Assembly: GCA_025769875.1 (NCBI GenBank)
Contig: JAGFNK010000935.1
Location: 1 to 18,061 of the forward strand
Length of the DNA: 18,061 nucleotides
From: Russula earlei
Lineage: Eukaryota; Basidiomycota; Agaricomycetes; Russulales; Russulaceae
Reading direction: 5' to 3'
The position numbers and the translations under genes were made by a program. The notes beneath the pieces are model-generated. The model was not told the DNA's origin, ran no database searches, and saw only the letters and a list, made by a program, of their open reading frames with translations. This document shows, piece by piece, positions 1-7,862 of this stretch; the stretch's first letter is position 1, and the number at the start of each line of letters is the position of its first letter.

Positions 1-369
1 TGGCACCGGTGTTCCTGAGGCGATCAATGCTTCCATGTCTAGTCCTGGAAGAGGATCAAAGGTCAGTTCGAAAATCAGGTGTGCAACGTGCACGGCTGCG
101 AAGTAGTCTTCACATCATTCAATTTCAAACCACACTCCGTAGAGTGTTGCGAGGGCTACTTTTGCTTGTTTATAGGGTGCAAAGAACCCGGTCCAGGGAG
201 TGGAATCCACTCCAAGTTGTAAGAATAAAGTGTTCTTTCTGAATTGCTCTGGAACTAGAGCAATGTCGGCATCTAGGGCTATCCTGAATGGAAGTCTGAG
301 CTTTGCCAATCCTTGTTCTGAAGGTTTTCCTTGGCCCTTGTATCTCCAGTCTCTGGCCATTGAGGTCAT
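1..369 (-). pseudogene. Possible gag N-terminal region of element B, truncated by window edge
   Basis: Starting at ATG 369-367, about 84 nt inside the LTR, a minus-strand frame runs to the left edge of the window. It is interrupted once, by TGA at 117-115, after which it stays open for 38 codons. Visible words include MTSMARDWRYKG near the start and FFAPYKQAKVALATLYG before the stop. Its place directly after LTR, priming site and leader is where gag begins in Ty3/gypsy elements, and that is the only support for the call: I recognise no capsid or zinc-knuckle motif in the part present. A plus-strand frame of 162 codons (200-688) overlaps the LTR and is less likely to be coding. The TGA could be a decayed CGA arginine codon, as in the other elements here. 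Confidence 0.4.
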
Positions 370-439
370 GGTTGGGATAAAATTCGATGTATTTGAGGTG
401 GATGCGTGTGTATGCGTTCAGGGTCAAGGGTTCAAAGGT

Positions 440-450
440 AAGCTTGTTCT
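440..450 (-). other. Candidate self-primer-type primer binding site of element B
   Basis: Two bases inside the LTR the minus strand reads AGAACAAGCTT. It is exactly complementary to AAGCTTGTTCT at 727-717, the predicted 5' end of the element's RNA. No tRNA-type site starting TGG is present here. In Tf1/sushi elements the first 11 nt of the transcript pair with a site directly next to the LTR to prime reverse transcription. Position and length fit that model; activity is inferred. Confidence 0.5.
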
Positions 451-714
451 AATGTCACCAACTGGGGGCAGTGTTGTTGACAAATCAGTTCACATGCGAG
501 ATGAATGCAGTGAGTCGAGCGAGACACTAAGTCTACACAAGTTTTGGGGATCTTGGAGACGATATTGCCAAGGCAAATATGTTCTGCGGAGAAGGGAAAC
601 TACGAATAAGTCTTCGCATTTGAGAAGGCTTATGAGCAGAGAAGATTCAGACAATATGCTTGATGTCTTGCAAGCCTACAAGTCCTGAAGTTCGAAGTCC
701 AGTGATATTTCACA

Positions 715-740
715 GGAGAACAAGCTTTGGGCTTGTTCTC
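715..740 (-). other. Hairpin at the presumed transcript start of LTR B
   Basis: On the minus strand GAGAACAAGC and GCTTGTTCTC form a perfect 10-bp stem around the loop CCAAA. The second arm is the same 11-nt word whose complement lies just inside the LTR at 440-450. Confidence 0.6.
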
Positions 741-754
741 TCTTACTGACAGGT

Positions 755-761
755 TTATATA
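755..761 (-). promoter_or_regulatory. TATA box of LTR B
   Basis: TATATAA on the minus strand. The sequence 27-28 nt downstream begins AAGCTTGTTCT (727-717), where a transcript would be expected to start. This is standard TATA-to-start spacing, but the start itself is inferred. Confidence 0.55.
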
Positions 762-947
762 GACAGTATTGTCCTATATCAAATAGTAGACACGAGGGTA
801 ACAACGAGACAGTTGAGACTGGGACATGCTGGAAGGTGGTGGTACATGCGAGGCAAATGAGTCATGCGAACGCACAGGAATCGTGAGGCCTGTCCAGGTA
901 GGCTTGTCCGGTTGCCTGTCCGGTCCGATGGGCCGGTACTTGTGACA

Positions 948-1180
948 ATCATGACGAAGTCACCCTTGCACAAATTAAAGCAGAACTTACAGGAGCAGAA
1001 CACATTCAAGACTTTAACCCATTAGACCTCACCAGGACCTTTCAAAGAAAACCAGTGAAGTGGAGTTGTTTGAGAAAACAGTGGATTTACTATAACAACA
1101 GGGAAGTTGATTTCACTACCAGAGAGGAACAAGAAGTCAGCACTATCCTAGGCACTGCACCTCATATCTGAAGCACTACT
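948..1180 (+). pseudogene. Ty3/gypsy element A: gag, upstream fragment
   Basis: From 950 a frame stays open for 73 codons to TGA at 1169-1171, with a charged, protein-like composition (for example RTFQRKPVKWSCLRKQWIYY). If the solo LTR (1181-1770) and one CTACT duplication are removed, this frame joins the gag frame at 1776 without a shift. I therefore read it as the N-terminal part of element A's gag, severed on the left by LTR B at 947. No conserved domain is recognisable in this part. The element's own 5' LTR is missing. Confidence 0.5.
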
Positions 1181-1770
1181 TGTTGTGATCTACCCCTCTT
1201 TTGGTTTGTCTCTAAGACTTCCCTTATTGTTCTTTACTTTCACCCCTGTCCCCTTAGTTACAGTTTCATCCCTTGATGCTGATGATCCCTTGTTTCACCT
1301 CTTTTGTGTTTCATCTATTGTCGAGTCTCTTCTGCTATTGGGTCACCTTTATCTATTGTTCTGCATATAGTACTGTACAGCCTCACTACATACAGTATTT
1401 AAGCACCTGTAGAAGCTGGGGAATGCCCCAAGCTTAGCTTTGTCCCATTTTCTGTCGCATCCCTTTCCCTGTACTCTCTCAATCACAACTTGCTTGTGCT
1501 GGCCTACACTTTGCTTGACCTAAGCACACCTCAAGGAACCCTTGTGTTCCTCTTTCTCCTCTGCCTCTCTCTCATCATTCTCCTCTTCTGTGAAACCAGA
1601 AGATCGACTCTGTCTGCGGACTGAGTCATTGTCTGACTCAGCCTTGAGACGCTAAACCTTTTGATCCGGTCTCCTTGAGCCGGCCCCACTGAACCCCTTG
1701 GACCAAGTCACAGGAACTTGGCCCCCACTGAACCTTGAGCTAATGCTCTTATGGCTGCAACACCATAACA
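1181..1770 (+). mobile_element. Solo LTR (family C), 590 bp, with 5-bp target duplication
   Basis: The block starts TGTTGTG and ends CATAACA, and is flanked on both sides by CTACT (1176-1180 and 1771-1775). A 5-bp direct duplication with TG...CA ends marks a Ty3/gypsy-type LTR left by recombination between the two LTRs of a full element. A TATTTAAG box lies at 1396-1403, which sets the orientation as plus. Removing the LTR plus one duplication rejoins the gag frame of element A, independent support for the boundaries. No coding sequence is expected or seen; a short frame at 1185-1370 is taken as chance. Confidence 0.85.
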
Positions 1771-1775
1771 CTACT

Positions 1776-2840
1776 CCAGGACCTTGCACCTGACAAAATA
1801 CTCAGCAACCAACCCCTCATATAGTTAGCAGCACACCACAAGCAGTCCCTTGAGCCCACACCCCAACTAGAATCCAATTACAAGGCTCAGCTCCACCCAT
1901 TGTTACACCTGCAACAACCCAGAACCCCACAATGTCTAGCCATCCACACCTTGTAGGAACTGCCCCAGAACATTTCAATGGAAAAGCTGATAATGCAGAA
2001 GCATTTTGGACAGCTTTGGCTAATTATTACTACATCAATGATGACTCTTCTCCAGATGAAAGCAAGAAGGTTGCCACTGCACTAACACACTTCAAAGTAG
2101 GAACTCCTGCTGGAGCATGGGCTAGAGAACAAACCACTAAAGCCATGGCATGAACAGTGGCAAACCATGGATCATGGGAGGACTTCAAGAAAGCTTTTCC
2201 TGATCATTTTATCCCCACTGAAGTGGAATTGGCCTCTGCCAACACCATCCACACTTATTACCAAGGAAAGCTACCATTTAATGAATGGTATCAGAAATGG
2301 TCACACCATGCATCATGAGCTACCACGAATGAAAGAACCAAGATGTACACATTCAGAAGAAACCATAATCCAGCCTTACATCAAAAGATATCAGGAATAA
2401 CACCAACCCCCACTATGCTTACAGCCCTTATCAAAGCAGCTAGAGAATTTGACAACCTATTTCACCTGTATAATTCCACAGCCTTCTGAGGAGGACACTT
2501 TCAAGTATGCACCCAAGGATTAAACACCCAAGGATCAGATAACCCACTAGAAATTATTTTATACCAAGGAGAACCTAATGAATGGCCCTGGGAGTCTAGA
2601 ATTGAAAGGAAACCCCTCACTGATGCAGAAAAAGAGTTTCAACACAAGAACAACCTTTGTTACTATTGTGGAAAGAAGAACCATATGGCAAACCAATGTA
2701 GATCAAAGAAAGCTGCCCAAGGATGTCAAAGGCAAGGATCTCACCACCAAACAGTTAGAGCCACTACTATTCAAGACAAGAACACCAAACCAGTACAAGA
2801 AGAGCCCATTCCTGTTGCATCATTGACTACTTGGAGATGA
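1776..2840 (+). pseudogene. gag: Ty3/gypsy element A: gag with CCHC zinc knuckle
   Basis: Gag packages element RNA into virus-like particles. One frame runs from 1776 to TGA 2838-2840, interrupted only by TGA codons at 1791, 1851, 2151, 2316 and 2487. An ATG at 1932 opens a stretch reading APEHFNGKADNAEAFW, the usual opening of fungal gypsy capsids (a target-fragment, then a small-domain word). Further on come SWEDFKKAFPDHFIP and AAREFDNLF, typical of the retrotrans_gag domain. The nucleocapsid knuckle CYYCGKKNHMANQC (C-x2-C-x4-H-x4-C) is intact at 2658-2699. The stops sit where arginine CGA would fit, pointing to CpG decay rather than frameshifts. The following protease is in another frame (see next entry). 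Not functional as it stands. Confidence 0.85.
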
Positions 2841-3807
2841 ACACTTGCAGACTTGATCCCTTGCCCCAGATCTGCTCCTATGGATTTTTAATTGGACCCC
2901 CTTTTGCACCAAGAAGGGACATGGTCCAAATCAGTACAATACAAAGAGAAATCAATTACCTCAAAGTTTTTACCAAGAATATTCACTCCCCATCCATTAC
3001 CTTGAAAGTTACCATTGTGGGGAAGATAAGTGGCAAAGAAATTGGTGCAAGAGCTTAACTTGATAGTGGAGTGGAAGGAATGATAATTCATGAACATTTT
3101 GCACAAAAGCACCACCTGCACCTCCAAGCAATGACCAGGCCCCTGCCAGCACAAAATGTAGATGGAACACAAAATGTCAATGGACTAATGTGCTTCAGCA
3201 CCATCCAGATACTTCGCATTTGAGTGCAAATGGGTGCCACTCATGATGAACAAGCAGAATTCCTAGTCACTAACATTGGAGACCACAATATTATCCTAGG
3301 AATACACTGGTTATGATGCCACAACCCAGATATTGATTGGGCAAATGATACAATTACCTTAAAGAACTGTCCTCAAACCTGCCTTACTATGCACCCAAGC
3401 ATAACCATTGCATCTGCATGTGGAACACAGAATTACCAAGTACAAGTGTTTACTTTCCCTGAAGAAGAAGAACCCAAATTCTTGAACATTGCTGTGTTAA
3501 TCTTCCTGGACACCGAAGGGTTATTGAACCCATGTGTTGACAAACAAATTTACAACACTTTTAGACCAATCATAGTCAGTATACGAGCAAAATCAACAGC
3601 TTCTACCAAGTTAGCCACATCTGGAACACATCTGAAGACACTTGACAAACTTATTCCTGTCCAGTTCCTGAAATGGTGGAAGGTTTTCAATGAACAAGCT
3701 TCCCAATGCCTTCCTGCTCACCAACCATGGGACCATGCAATTAATTTGAAACCAGGAGCCACATGATGTGACTGTGGCATTTATTGACTTACTCCAAGAA
3801 ATTACAA
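2841..3807 (+). pseudogene. pol: Ty3/gypsy element A: aspartic protease and linker to RT
   Basis: The frame used is 2 mod 3, one base back from gag. It carries an aspartic protease core: LDSG at 3059-3070 preceded by an alanine, then IIHEHFAQKHHL, and the downstream flap/IILGIHWL block near 3286-3313 typical of gypsy proteases. Stops are TAA 3056, TGA 3221, 3314, 3764 and 3785. The segment ending NEQASQCLPAHQPWDHAINLKPGA (about 3690-3763) is the conserved lead-in to gypsy reverse transcriptase. Between about 3788 and 3807 the frame shifts to 1 mod 3, a single-base indel. The gag-to-pol frame change could be programmed -1 frameshifting or decay; I cannot tell which. Confidence 0.8.
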
Positions 3808-4095
3808 GCTCTGAAAGAATATCTAGATGAACATTTGAAAAGAGGCACCATCTGACCATCAAAAGCACCTATTGCCAGCCCATTCTTCTTTGTAGAAAAG
3901 AAAGGAGGAACTCTATGACCAGTACAAGACTACAGAGCACTAAACACAGCAACCATCAAGGATGCATACCCATTACCATTGATTCCTGAATTAATTGACA
4001 AACTCCAAGGAGCCCAATATTTTACCAAGTTTGACATATGATGGGGATACAACAATATCCACCTAAGAGAAGGCAATGAACACCTCATAGCATTA
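3808..4095 (+). pseudogene. pol: Ty3/gypsy element A: reverse transcriptase, N-terminal part
   Basis: Frame 1 mod 3 encodes the fingers region of Ty3/gypsy reverse transcriptase: an ALKEYLDEHLKRG lead, a PIASPFFFVEKKGG block, PVQDYRALN, and a [16 protein letters not shown] block followed by the first catalytic aspartate in KFDI. TGA stops at 3853, 3916 and 4039 each replace the arginine expected in a conserved motif. The frame is cut after ...EHLIA by the 2.9-kb inverted-repeat element at 4096. The continuation is at 6980. The TA at 4094-4095 is the left copy of that element's target duplication. Confidence 0.88.
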
Positions 4096-4504
4096 TTGCC
4101 GTTTTCAGCGCACTTGGCGGAGTTTGAATTCCACCCAAATCAGCACAGAAACCCCCTCAAACATGTGGGATAAATATCTCCCTCAAAACAGCTTCAATTA
4201 ATATGAAGATTATTGTCCCTGAATTGCCTGAATGAGGGCTAGGCAGTCCCATTGTTTTCATGAGATTGGAGTGAGAATTGGTGGAGCTGGACTCAAGCCA
4301 CCTCCACATGTGTATTAGATGAATTACAACTCAAAATCATGGTCTATATCTATTATTTTTCCCTCATGTTGTACCCATGGGCTGTCTTGAGGCAGCCCCA
4401 TAGTGTTTTTGACTCAAGTGTTGTGGTGCAACATTGTTCTCAGTGTGATCGGAGTGACAGCCAGCCACTCATTGCCCCTCTCACCTCTCCATTCTGACCA
4501 TCCT
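4096..4504 (+). repeat. Left terminal inverted repeat of element D
   Basis: Matches the reverse complement of 6567-6977 over about 410 bp, ending at ATTCTGACCATCCT. Differences are mostly C/T or G/A changes at CpG positions plus a few indels. Confidence 0.88.
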
Positions 4505-4664
4505 TTGCCCTCATTCCCACCACACCTGCTGTCTCAGCTGCATCAGTCGCACCACTCCCTTCCAACTCACATTTGGCCCTCCACACCCACAGTCGCAGCC
4601 GCACCAGTCACACTGCCTGCGTCGACCTGCCATCTGTCTTCACCATGTGCCGCACTCCTTCAGC

Positions 4665-6203
4665 ATGCCAACTCAGTTAGAATACCTCAAGCTCAAGTGG
4701 GATCTGGAGGACCTTATCACCTCCTCGTCAAGACTCTGCATGTGTGACCAGGAAGACGTAGACAAATACTACCTGAGTTTCAGGGCAATCTGCAGTCCCC
4801 TTGTCCATGCATGCCGCCTGTGCTACGAAGATTGCGATGAGTCATTCTGGCTCAGACTCCACCCGGACGACTGCCGGATGGTCTCCCAACGTCTCGGCCC
4901 CTGGTGCCCGAATGAACAGCAGAGGCACTTTGTCGATTTCAGAGAAGTATTCGACACACTAGTCAAGATATTCTCTCAGCGTCCCTGTGACATTCAGCGG
5001 GAATGCCAACTCTGCTCTGCAGATGAAGACGAAGACGACTACACATACCCTGCACCCATGCCTGCTCCAGCCTCTGTCCCAACATCATGCACCATCGCCT
5101 CCGCCTCGCCTGCGTTGCCCATCATCCCTGCGGTTCCCACCTCGTCCGCGGTTCCCATCACCTTGTTCACCGCTGCCATCCTCAACTTGCCAGCCATCAT
5201 CGCCTTGGCTCCACCTGCCCTCGCTGTCCCAGCATCGCCCACATTCGCCATCATCACCACCTCGTCTGTCCCCGCCGCCGTAGCCTCAGCCATGACATTG
5301 CCTATCGCCACTGTCCCCGTCTTTGCCCAACCAGCTCCCGCACCCTCAGTGTCGCCTGCTATGGCCACTGTCTCAGCTCCATGCACAACCACCATCTCAA
5401 CCTTGCCCACTGACGTTTTAGCGCCGCCCACCACTTCAGCCCTCACAGCCTCGTCTGCCACCCCCACCTTCATCTCATCCGCTCCCGCGCCCTCAGTCGT
5501 CTTGTTGCCCTCAGTCTCGTCCGTTGCCTCGTCCATTGCCACAGTAGCCTCAGTCGTGCCAGCCGCCGACTTTGCATCAGTCTCCGTCTTAGCCTCGCCC
5601 GTACTCGTCAGTTCAGCCCAGTCTGTCATAGCACCAGCATTGCCAGCCACCGCCATCTCCACCCTGCCCTCAGCCTCAGCCTTCTCAGTCTCAGCCGCCA
5701 CCACCGCGCCCCTAGTTTTGCCAGCTGTCTCCATCGCCCCAGCTTCAGATCAGTCAACCACCGCCACCACGCTCTTAGCCTTGCCAGCTGCCTTAGTCTC
5801 GTCAGCCGCCGCCGTAGCCTCAGCCTCAGCCACCGACGTCTTAGCGCCACATGCCGCCGCCTCCACCACCATCTCACAAGCCACTGCCGCCATGCCCTTG
5901 TCATCCACAGCCGCCGTCGCCCCTGTGTCGCCCTCAGTTGTCGCCTCCGCCCCATACGCCTCCACTGTCGCACCAGCTCAGTCTGCCGCCACCTTCTCAG
6001 TCTCAGCCTCAGTCTTCTCAGTCTCAGCCGCTGCTTTAGTAGTTTCGCATGACACCAGCACTGCCACACTGTTGCAACCCCTCGCCACCAGCACCACCCC
6101 AGAAGACCAAGAAGGCCTCGGCCACGAACTTAGCCACAACACGCCACAACAGGAGCAGAAGCCGCCACCACGCCACCGCTGCTGCAGGAGAAGTAGTCGC
6201 TGA
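4665..6203 (+). CDS. Gag-like, Ala/Pro/Ser-rich protein of element D
   Basis: 512 residues from the first in-frame ATG. Residues 1-105 form a compact domain with EDLITSSSRLC, DVDKYYLSFRAI, FWLRLHPDDCRMV (61-73) and FVDFREVFDTLVKIF. The order helix, YY..F, then F(W)..LHPDD resembles gag-like hypothetical proteins repeated in agaricomycete genomes; this is recalled family knowledge, not a search result. An acidic patch (ADEDEDDY, 119-126) leads into about 350 residues made almost only of Ala, Pro, Ser, Thr and Val (130-480), then a basic tail ending HRCCRRSSR. No zinc knuckle, protease, RT or transposase motif is visible. The frame has no stops and keeps many CpGs, unlike the gypsy element around it. 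Overlapping frames on both strands are composition shadows. Function unknown; capsid-like is the best guess. Confidence 0.6.
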   Translation: MPTQLEYLKLKWDLEDLITSSSRLCMCDQEDVDKYYLSFRAICSPLVHACRLCYEDCDESFWLRLHPDDCRMVSQRLGPWCPNEQQRHFVDFREVFDTLVKIFSQRPCDIQRECQLCSADEDEDDYTYPAPMPAPASVPTSCTIASASPALPIIPAVPTSSAVPITLFTAAILNLPAIIALAPPALAVPASPTFAIITTSSVPAAVASAMTLPIATVPVFAQPAPAPSVSPAMATVSAPCTTTISTLPTDVLAPPTTSALTASSATPTFISSAPAPSVVLLPSVSSVASSIATVASVVPAADFASVSVLASPVLVSSAQSVIAPALPATAISTLPSASAFSVSAATTAPLVLPAVSIAPASDQSTTATTLLALPAALVSSAAAVASASATDVLAPHAAASTTISQATAAMPLSSTAAVAPVSPSVVASAPYASTVAPAQSAATFSVSASVFSVSAAALVVSHDTSTATLLQPLATSTTPEDQEGLGHELSHNTPQQEQKPPPRHRCCRRSSR

Positions 6204-6566
6204 CGCCAACAGCACACCGCATGCCGCCTCCCACATCACCTCCCCATCCGTTCGTGCGCTCTCGCCCACATCTGCTGCCGACACCGGCAGTGGAGACGAC
6301 CCTGCCACCACCGCCGCAAGACAACAGATCCCACCCCCGCGCAAGCCACCCCACGCATCCTCTTTCTCAAGTCCTCGCCACCTACGTCTCTATCTACGAA
6401 CTCATGCTCACCACCTATGCCTTCACTCCTCATCCACGCCTGCTGCCACCACCTGCAATGGAGATGACTCCTGTATATAAAAATACCCTAGCTACTCTGT
6501 AGTAGAAAGAGCTCAGAATAGGACCCCTCTTTGCAACCCACTCCTCTCTGTCTGTGAAAAACAAGA
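6204..6566 (+). other. Element D, region between ORF and right inverted repeat
   Basis: C-rich sequence similar in composition to the preceding ORF. Several short frames are open here (for example 6049-6480), but none shows a domain or clear splice link. It may be a continuation of the ORF after an unseen intron. Apart from the TATA-like site nothing can be assigned. Confidence 0.4.
6472..6483 (+). promoter_or_regulatory. TATA-like sequence near the right end of element D
   Basis: TGTATATAAAAATA lies about 90 bp before the right inverted repeat and points outward, toward the repeat. No gene of the element lies downstream of it, so if active it would transcribe the end and the flanking DNA. 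Confidence 0.35.
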
Positions 6567-6977
6567 AGGATGGTCAGAATCAAGAGGTGAGAGGGGTGAT
6601 GAGTGGCTGGCCGTGACTCCAATTGCACTGGAAACAACGTTGCACACCACAACACTTGAGTCAAAAACACTATGGGGCTGCCTCAAGACAGCCCATGGGT
6701 ACAACATGAGGGAAAAATAATAGATATAGACCATGATTTTGAGTTGTAATTCATCTAATACACATGTGGAGGTGGCTTGAGTCCAGCTCCACCAATTCTC
6801 ACTCAAATCTCATGAAAACAATGGGGCTGCCTAGCCCTCATTCAGGCGATTCAGGGACAATAATCTTCATATTAATTGAAGCTGTTTTGAGGGAGATATT
6901 CATCCCACATGTTTGAGGGGGTTTCTGTGCTGATTTGGGTGGAATTCAAACTCCGCCAAGTGCACTGAAAACGGCAA
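6567..6977 (-). repeat. Right terminal inverted repeat of element D
   Basis: Inverted copy of 4096-4504. The outer end reads ...AAAACGGCAA before the TA duplication at 6978-6979. Confidence 0.88.
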
Positions 6978-6979
6978 TA

Positions 6980-7255
6980 AAGACACCATTAGGACTTTTT
7001 GAACCCCTGATAATGACATTTGGCCTTTGCAATGCTCCTGCCACCTTCCAGTGTTTTATAGACACTATCCTAGCAAAATACATTGCCACTGGACATGTGG
7101 TAGTCTATCTTGATGACATATTAATGATGGCACAAACCTTGCATGAACTAGATCATTGGACACACAAAGTCTTGAAGACACTCCATGACTTATATCTGAA
7201 ACTGGAGAAATGTACTTTCCAGCAAAGCTCTATTAGTTACCTTGGCATCAATATC
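6980..7255 (+). pseudogene. pol: Ty3/gypsy element A: reverse transcriptase, catalytic part, truncated
   Basis: Continuation of the reverse transcriptase after element D. Frame 2 mod 3 gives KTPLGLFEPLIMTFGLCNAP, the conserved palm block, then ATFQCFIDTIL and the catalytic YLDD (7106-7117), which is intact, then KLEKCTFQ and SYLGINI. No stop codon interrupts this piece. It ends abruptly at 7255, where an LTR of family E begins. The thumb, RNase H and integrase regions are absent from the window, and nothing resembling them appears after the PIF element, so the 3' part of element A was lost. Confidence 0.88.
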
Positions 7256-7592
7256 TGTCATGAACCATTTCCTGGAGAGGGCCCTTGAAGGACCCTTCCT
7301 TATTAGAGGAAACCCAGCCTCTATGGTGCCACCCTGTTCACATGGACAAAAGGGGTGAGTAGAGGTGTCCACAAGATTGCACACACATTGTCATGTGAGT
7401 AATTCTTGGCACAATTGACATACAGCAAGCCCCACTTAGTGGCAACCCTTTTAGCAATCAAGGACAGTATTATAGCCTCTCTAAAGACCCTTTAGGACGA
7501 CTCTAAGTGCTCTACAAGAGGCACTAACAAGACACTAAAAGCCCTACAATGTGTTATTAGACTAACTCTAATAATCTTAGAACAAACTATAA
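7256..7592 (+). mobile_element. LTR fragment, family E (older copy)
   Basis: Starts TGTCATGAACC and matches the complete solo LTR at 8937 along its first ~330 bp, with many C-to-T/G-to-A differences. It breaks at ...ACTATAAGGC where the PIF/Harbinger element starts. The remaining ~630 bp of the LTR are not found on the other side of that element. It interrupts the RT of element A; ATATC (7251-7255) would be its left target duplication. Confidence 0.8.
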
Positions 7593-7780
7593 GGCCCATG
7601 ATACCAACTGAGAATTCTTGAACTTCGAACTTGAACTTGAATTTCAGGATTTTCTGGGAGTGACTGGTGTGACCAGTGTGATATAAGTGACATCGCATAT
7701 ATGATAAACTAATAGGTTTTTTTTTAATATGAGTTTTTATTCGCTTGTGATTTGCATATTTGTTTGTGATTGCACATGTG
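7593..7780 (+). repeat. Left terminal inverted repeat of PIF/Harbinger element
   Basis: Pairs with 13153-13343. Includes the stretch GATATAAGTGACATC and an oligo-T run before AATATGAG. The two ends differ at few positions. Confidence 0.88.
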
Positions 7781-7862
7781 TAAACCCTTTGTCAGTACCT
7801 TTTTCACCTTCACTTCAGTGTCGCCCCACACTTTATTTTCCTGATCCTGATCATCACCTCCC

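Larger units (their letters stand above)
453..947 (-). mobile_element. LTR of a minus-strand retrotransposon (element B), 495 bp
   Basis: Read on the minus strand the block begins TGTCAC (plus positions 947-942) and ends GTGACA (458-453), a perfect 6-bp inverted terminal repeat of the TG...CA type expected of LTRs. It has a TATATAA box (755-761) and, about 28 nt downstream, a short hairpin. On its inner side (below 453) a leader and an open frame follow in the same direction, so this is the 5' LTR of an element running off the left edge. The partner LTR and the second target duplication are outside the window. It separates the plus-strand gag fragment beginning at 948 from whatever lay to its left, so it probably inserted into that older gypsy element. 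Confidence 0.75.
4096..6977 (+). mobile_element. Long-terminal-inverted-repeat element D, 2,882 bp, TA target duplication
   Basis: The element begins TTGCCGTTTTCAG and ends with its complement. The repeats extend about 410 bp at each end (4096-4504 and 6567-6977) with high identity. It is flanked by TA (4094-4095 and 6978-6979). Removing the element and one TA rejoins the interrupted reverse transcriptase in frame at the expected leucine-lysine-threonine-proline position, confirming the borders. It carries one 512-codon gag-like, Ala/Pro/Ser-rich ORF and no recognisable transposase, so it is probably mobilised in trans. A TA duplication suggests Tc1/mariner-like or CMC-like transposition, but neither is established. 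A third copy of the inverted-repeat end lies at 16979-17327. Confidence 0.85.

Noticed and set aside
200..688. 162-codon plus-strand frame
   Set aside because: It crosses LTR B and its internal border. The inverted LTR ends, TATA box and priming site all argue for the minus strand.
1185..1370. 61-codon plus-strand frame
   Set aside because: Lies wholly inside the solo LTR upstream of its TATA box.
4094..4100. Three-base TTA/TAA target site for element D
   Set aside because: TTA and TAA are not direct repeats, and only a TA duplication restores the reverse transcriptase frame.
5039..5734. 231-codon minus-strand frame and other long frames within the Ala/Pro/Ser-rich ORF
   Set aside because: They mirror the GC-rich, codon-biased composition of the plus-strand ORF and have no motif of their own.
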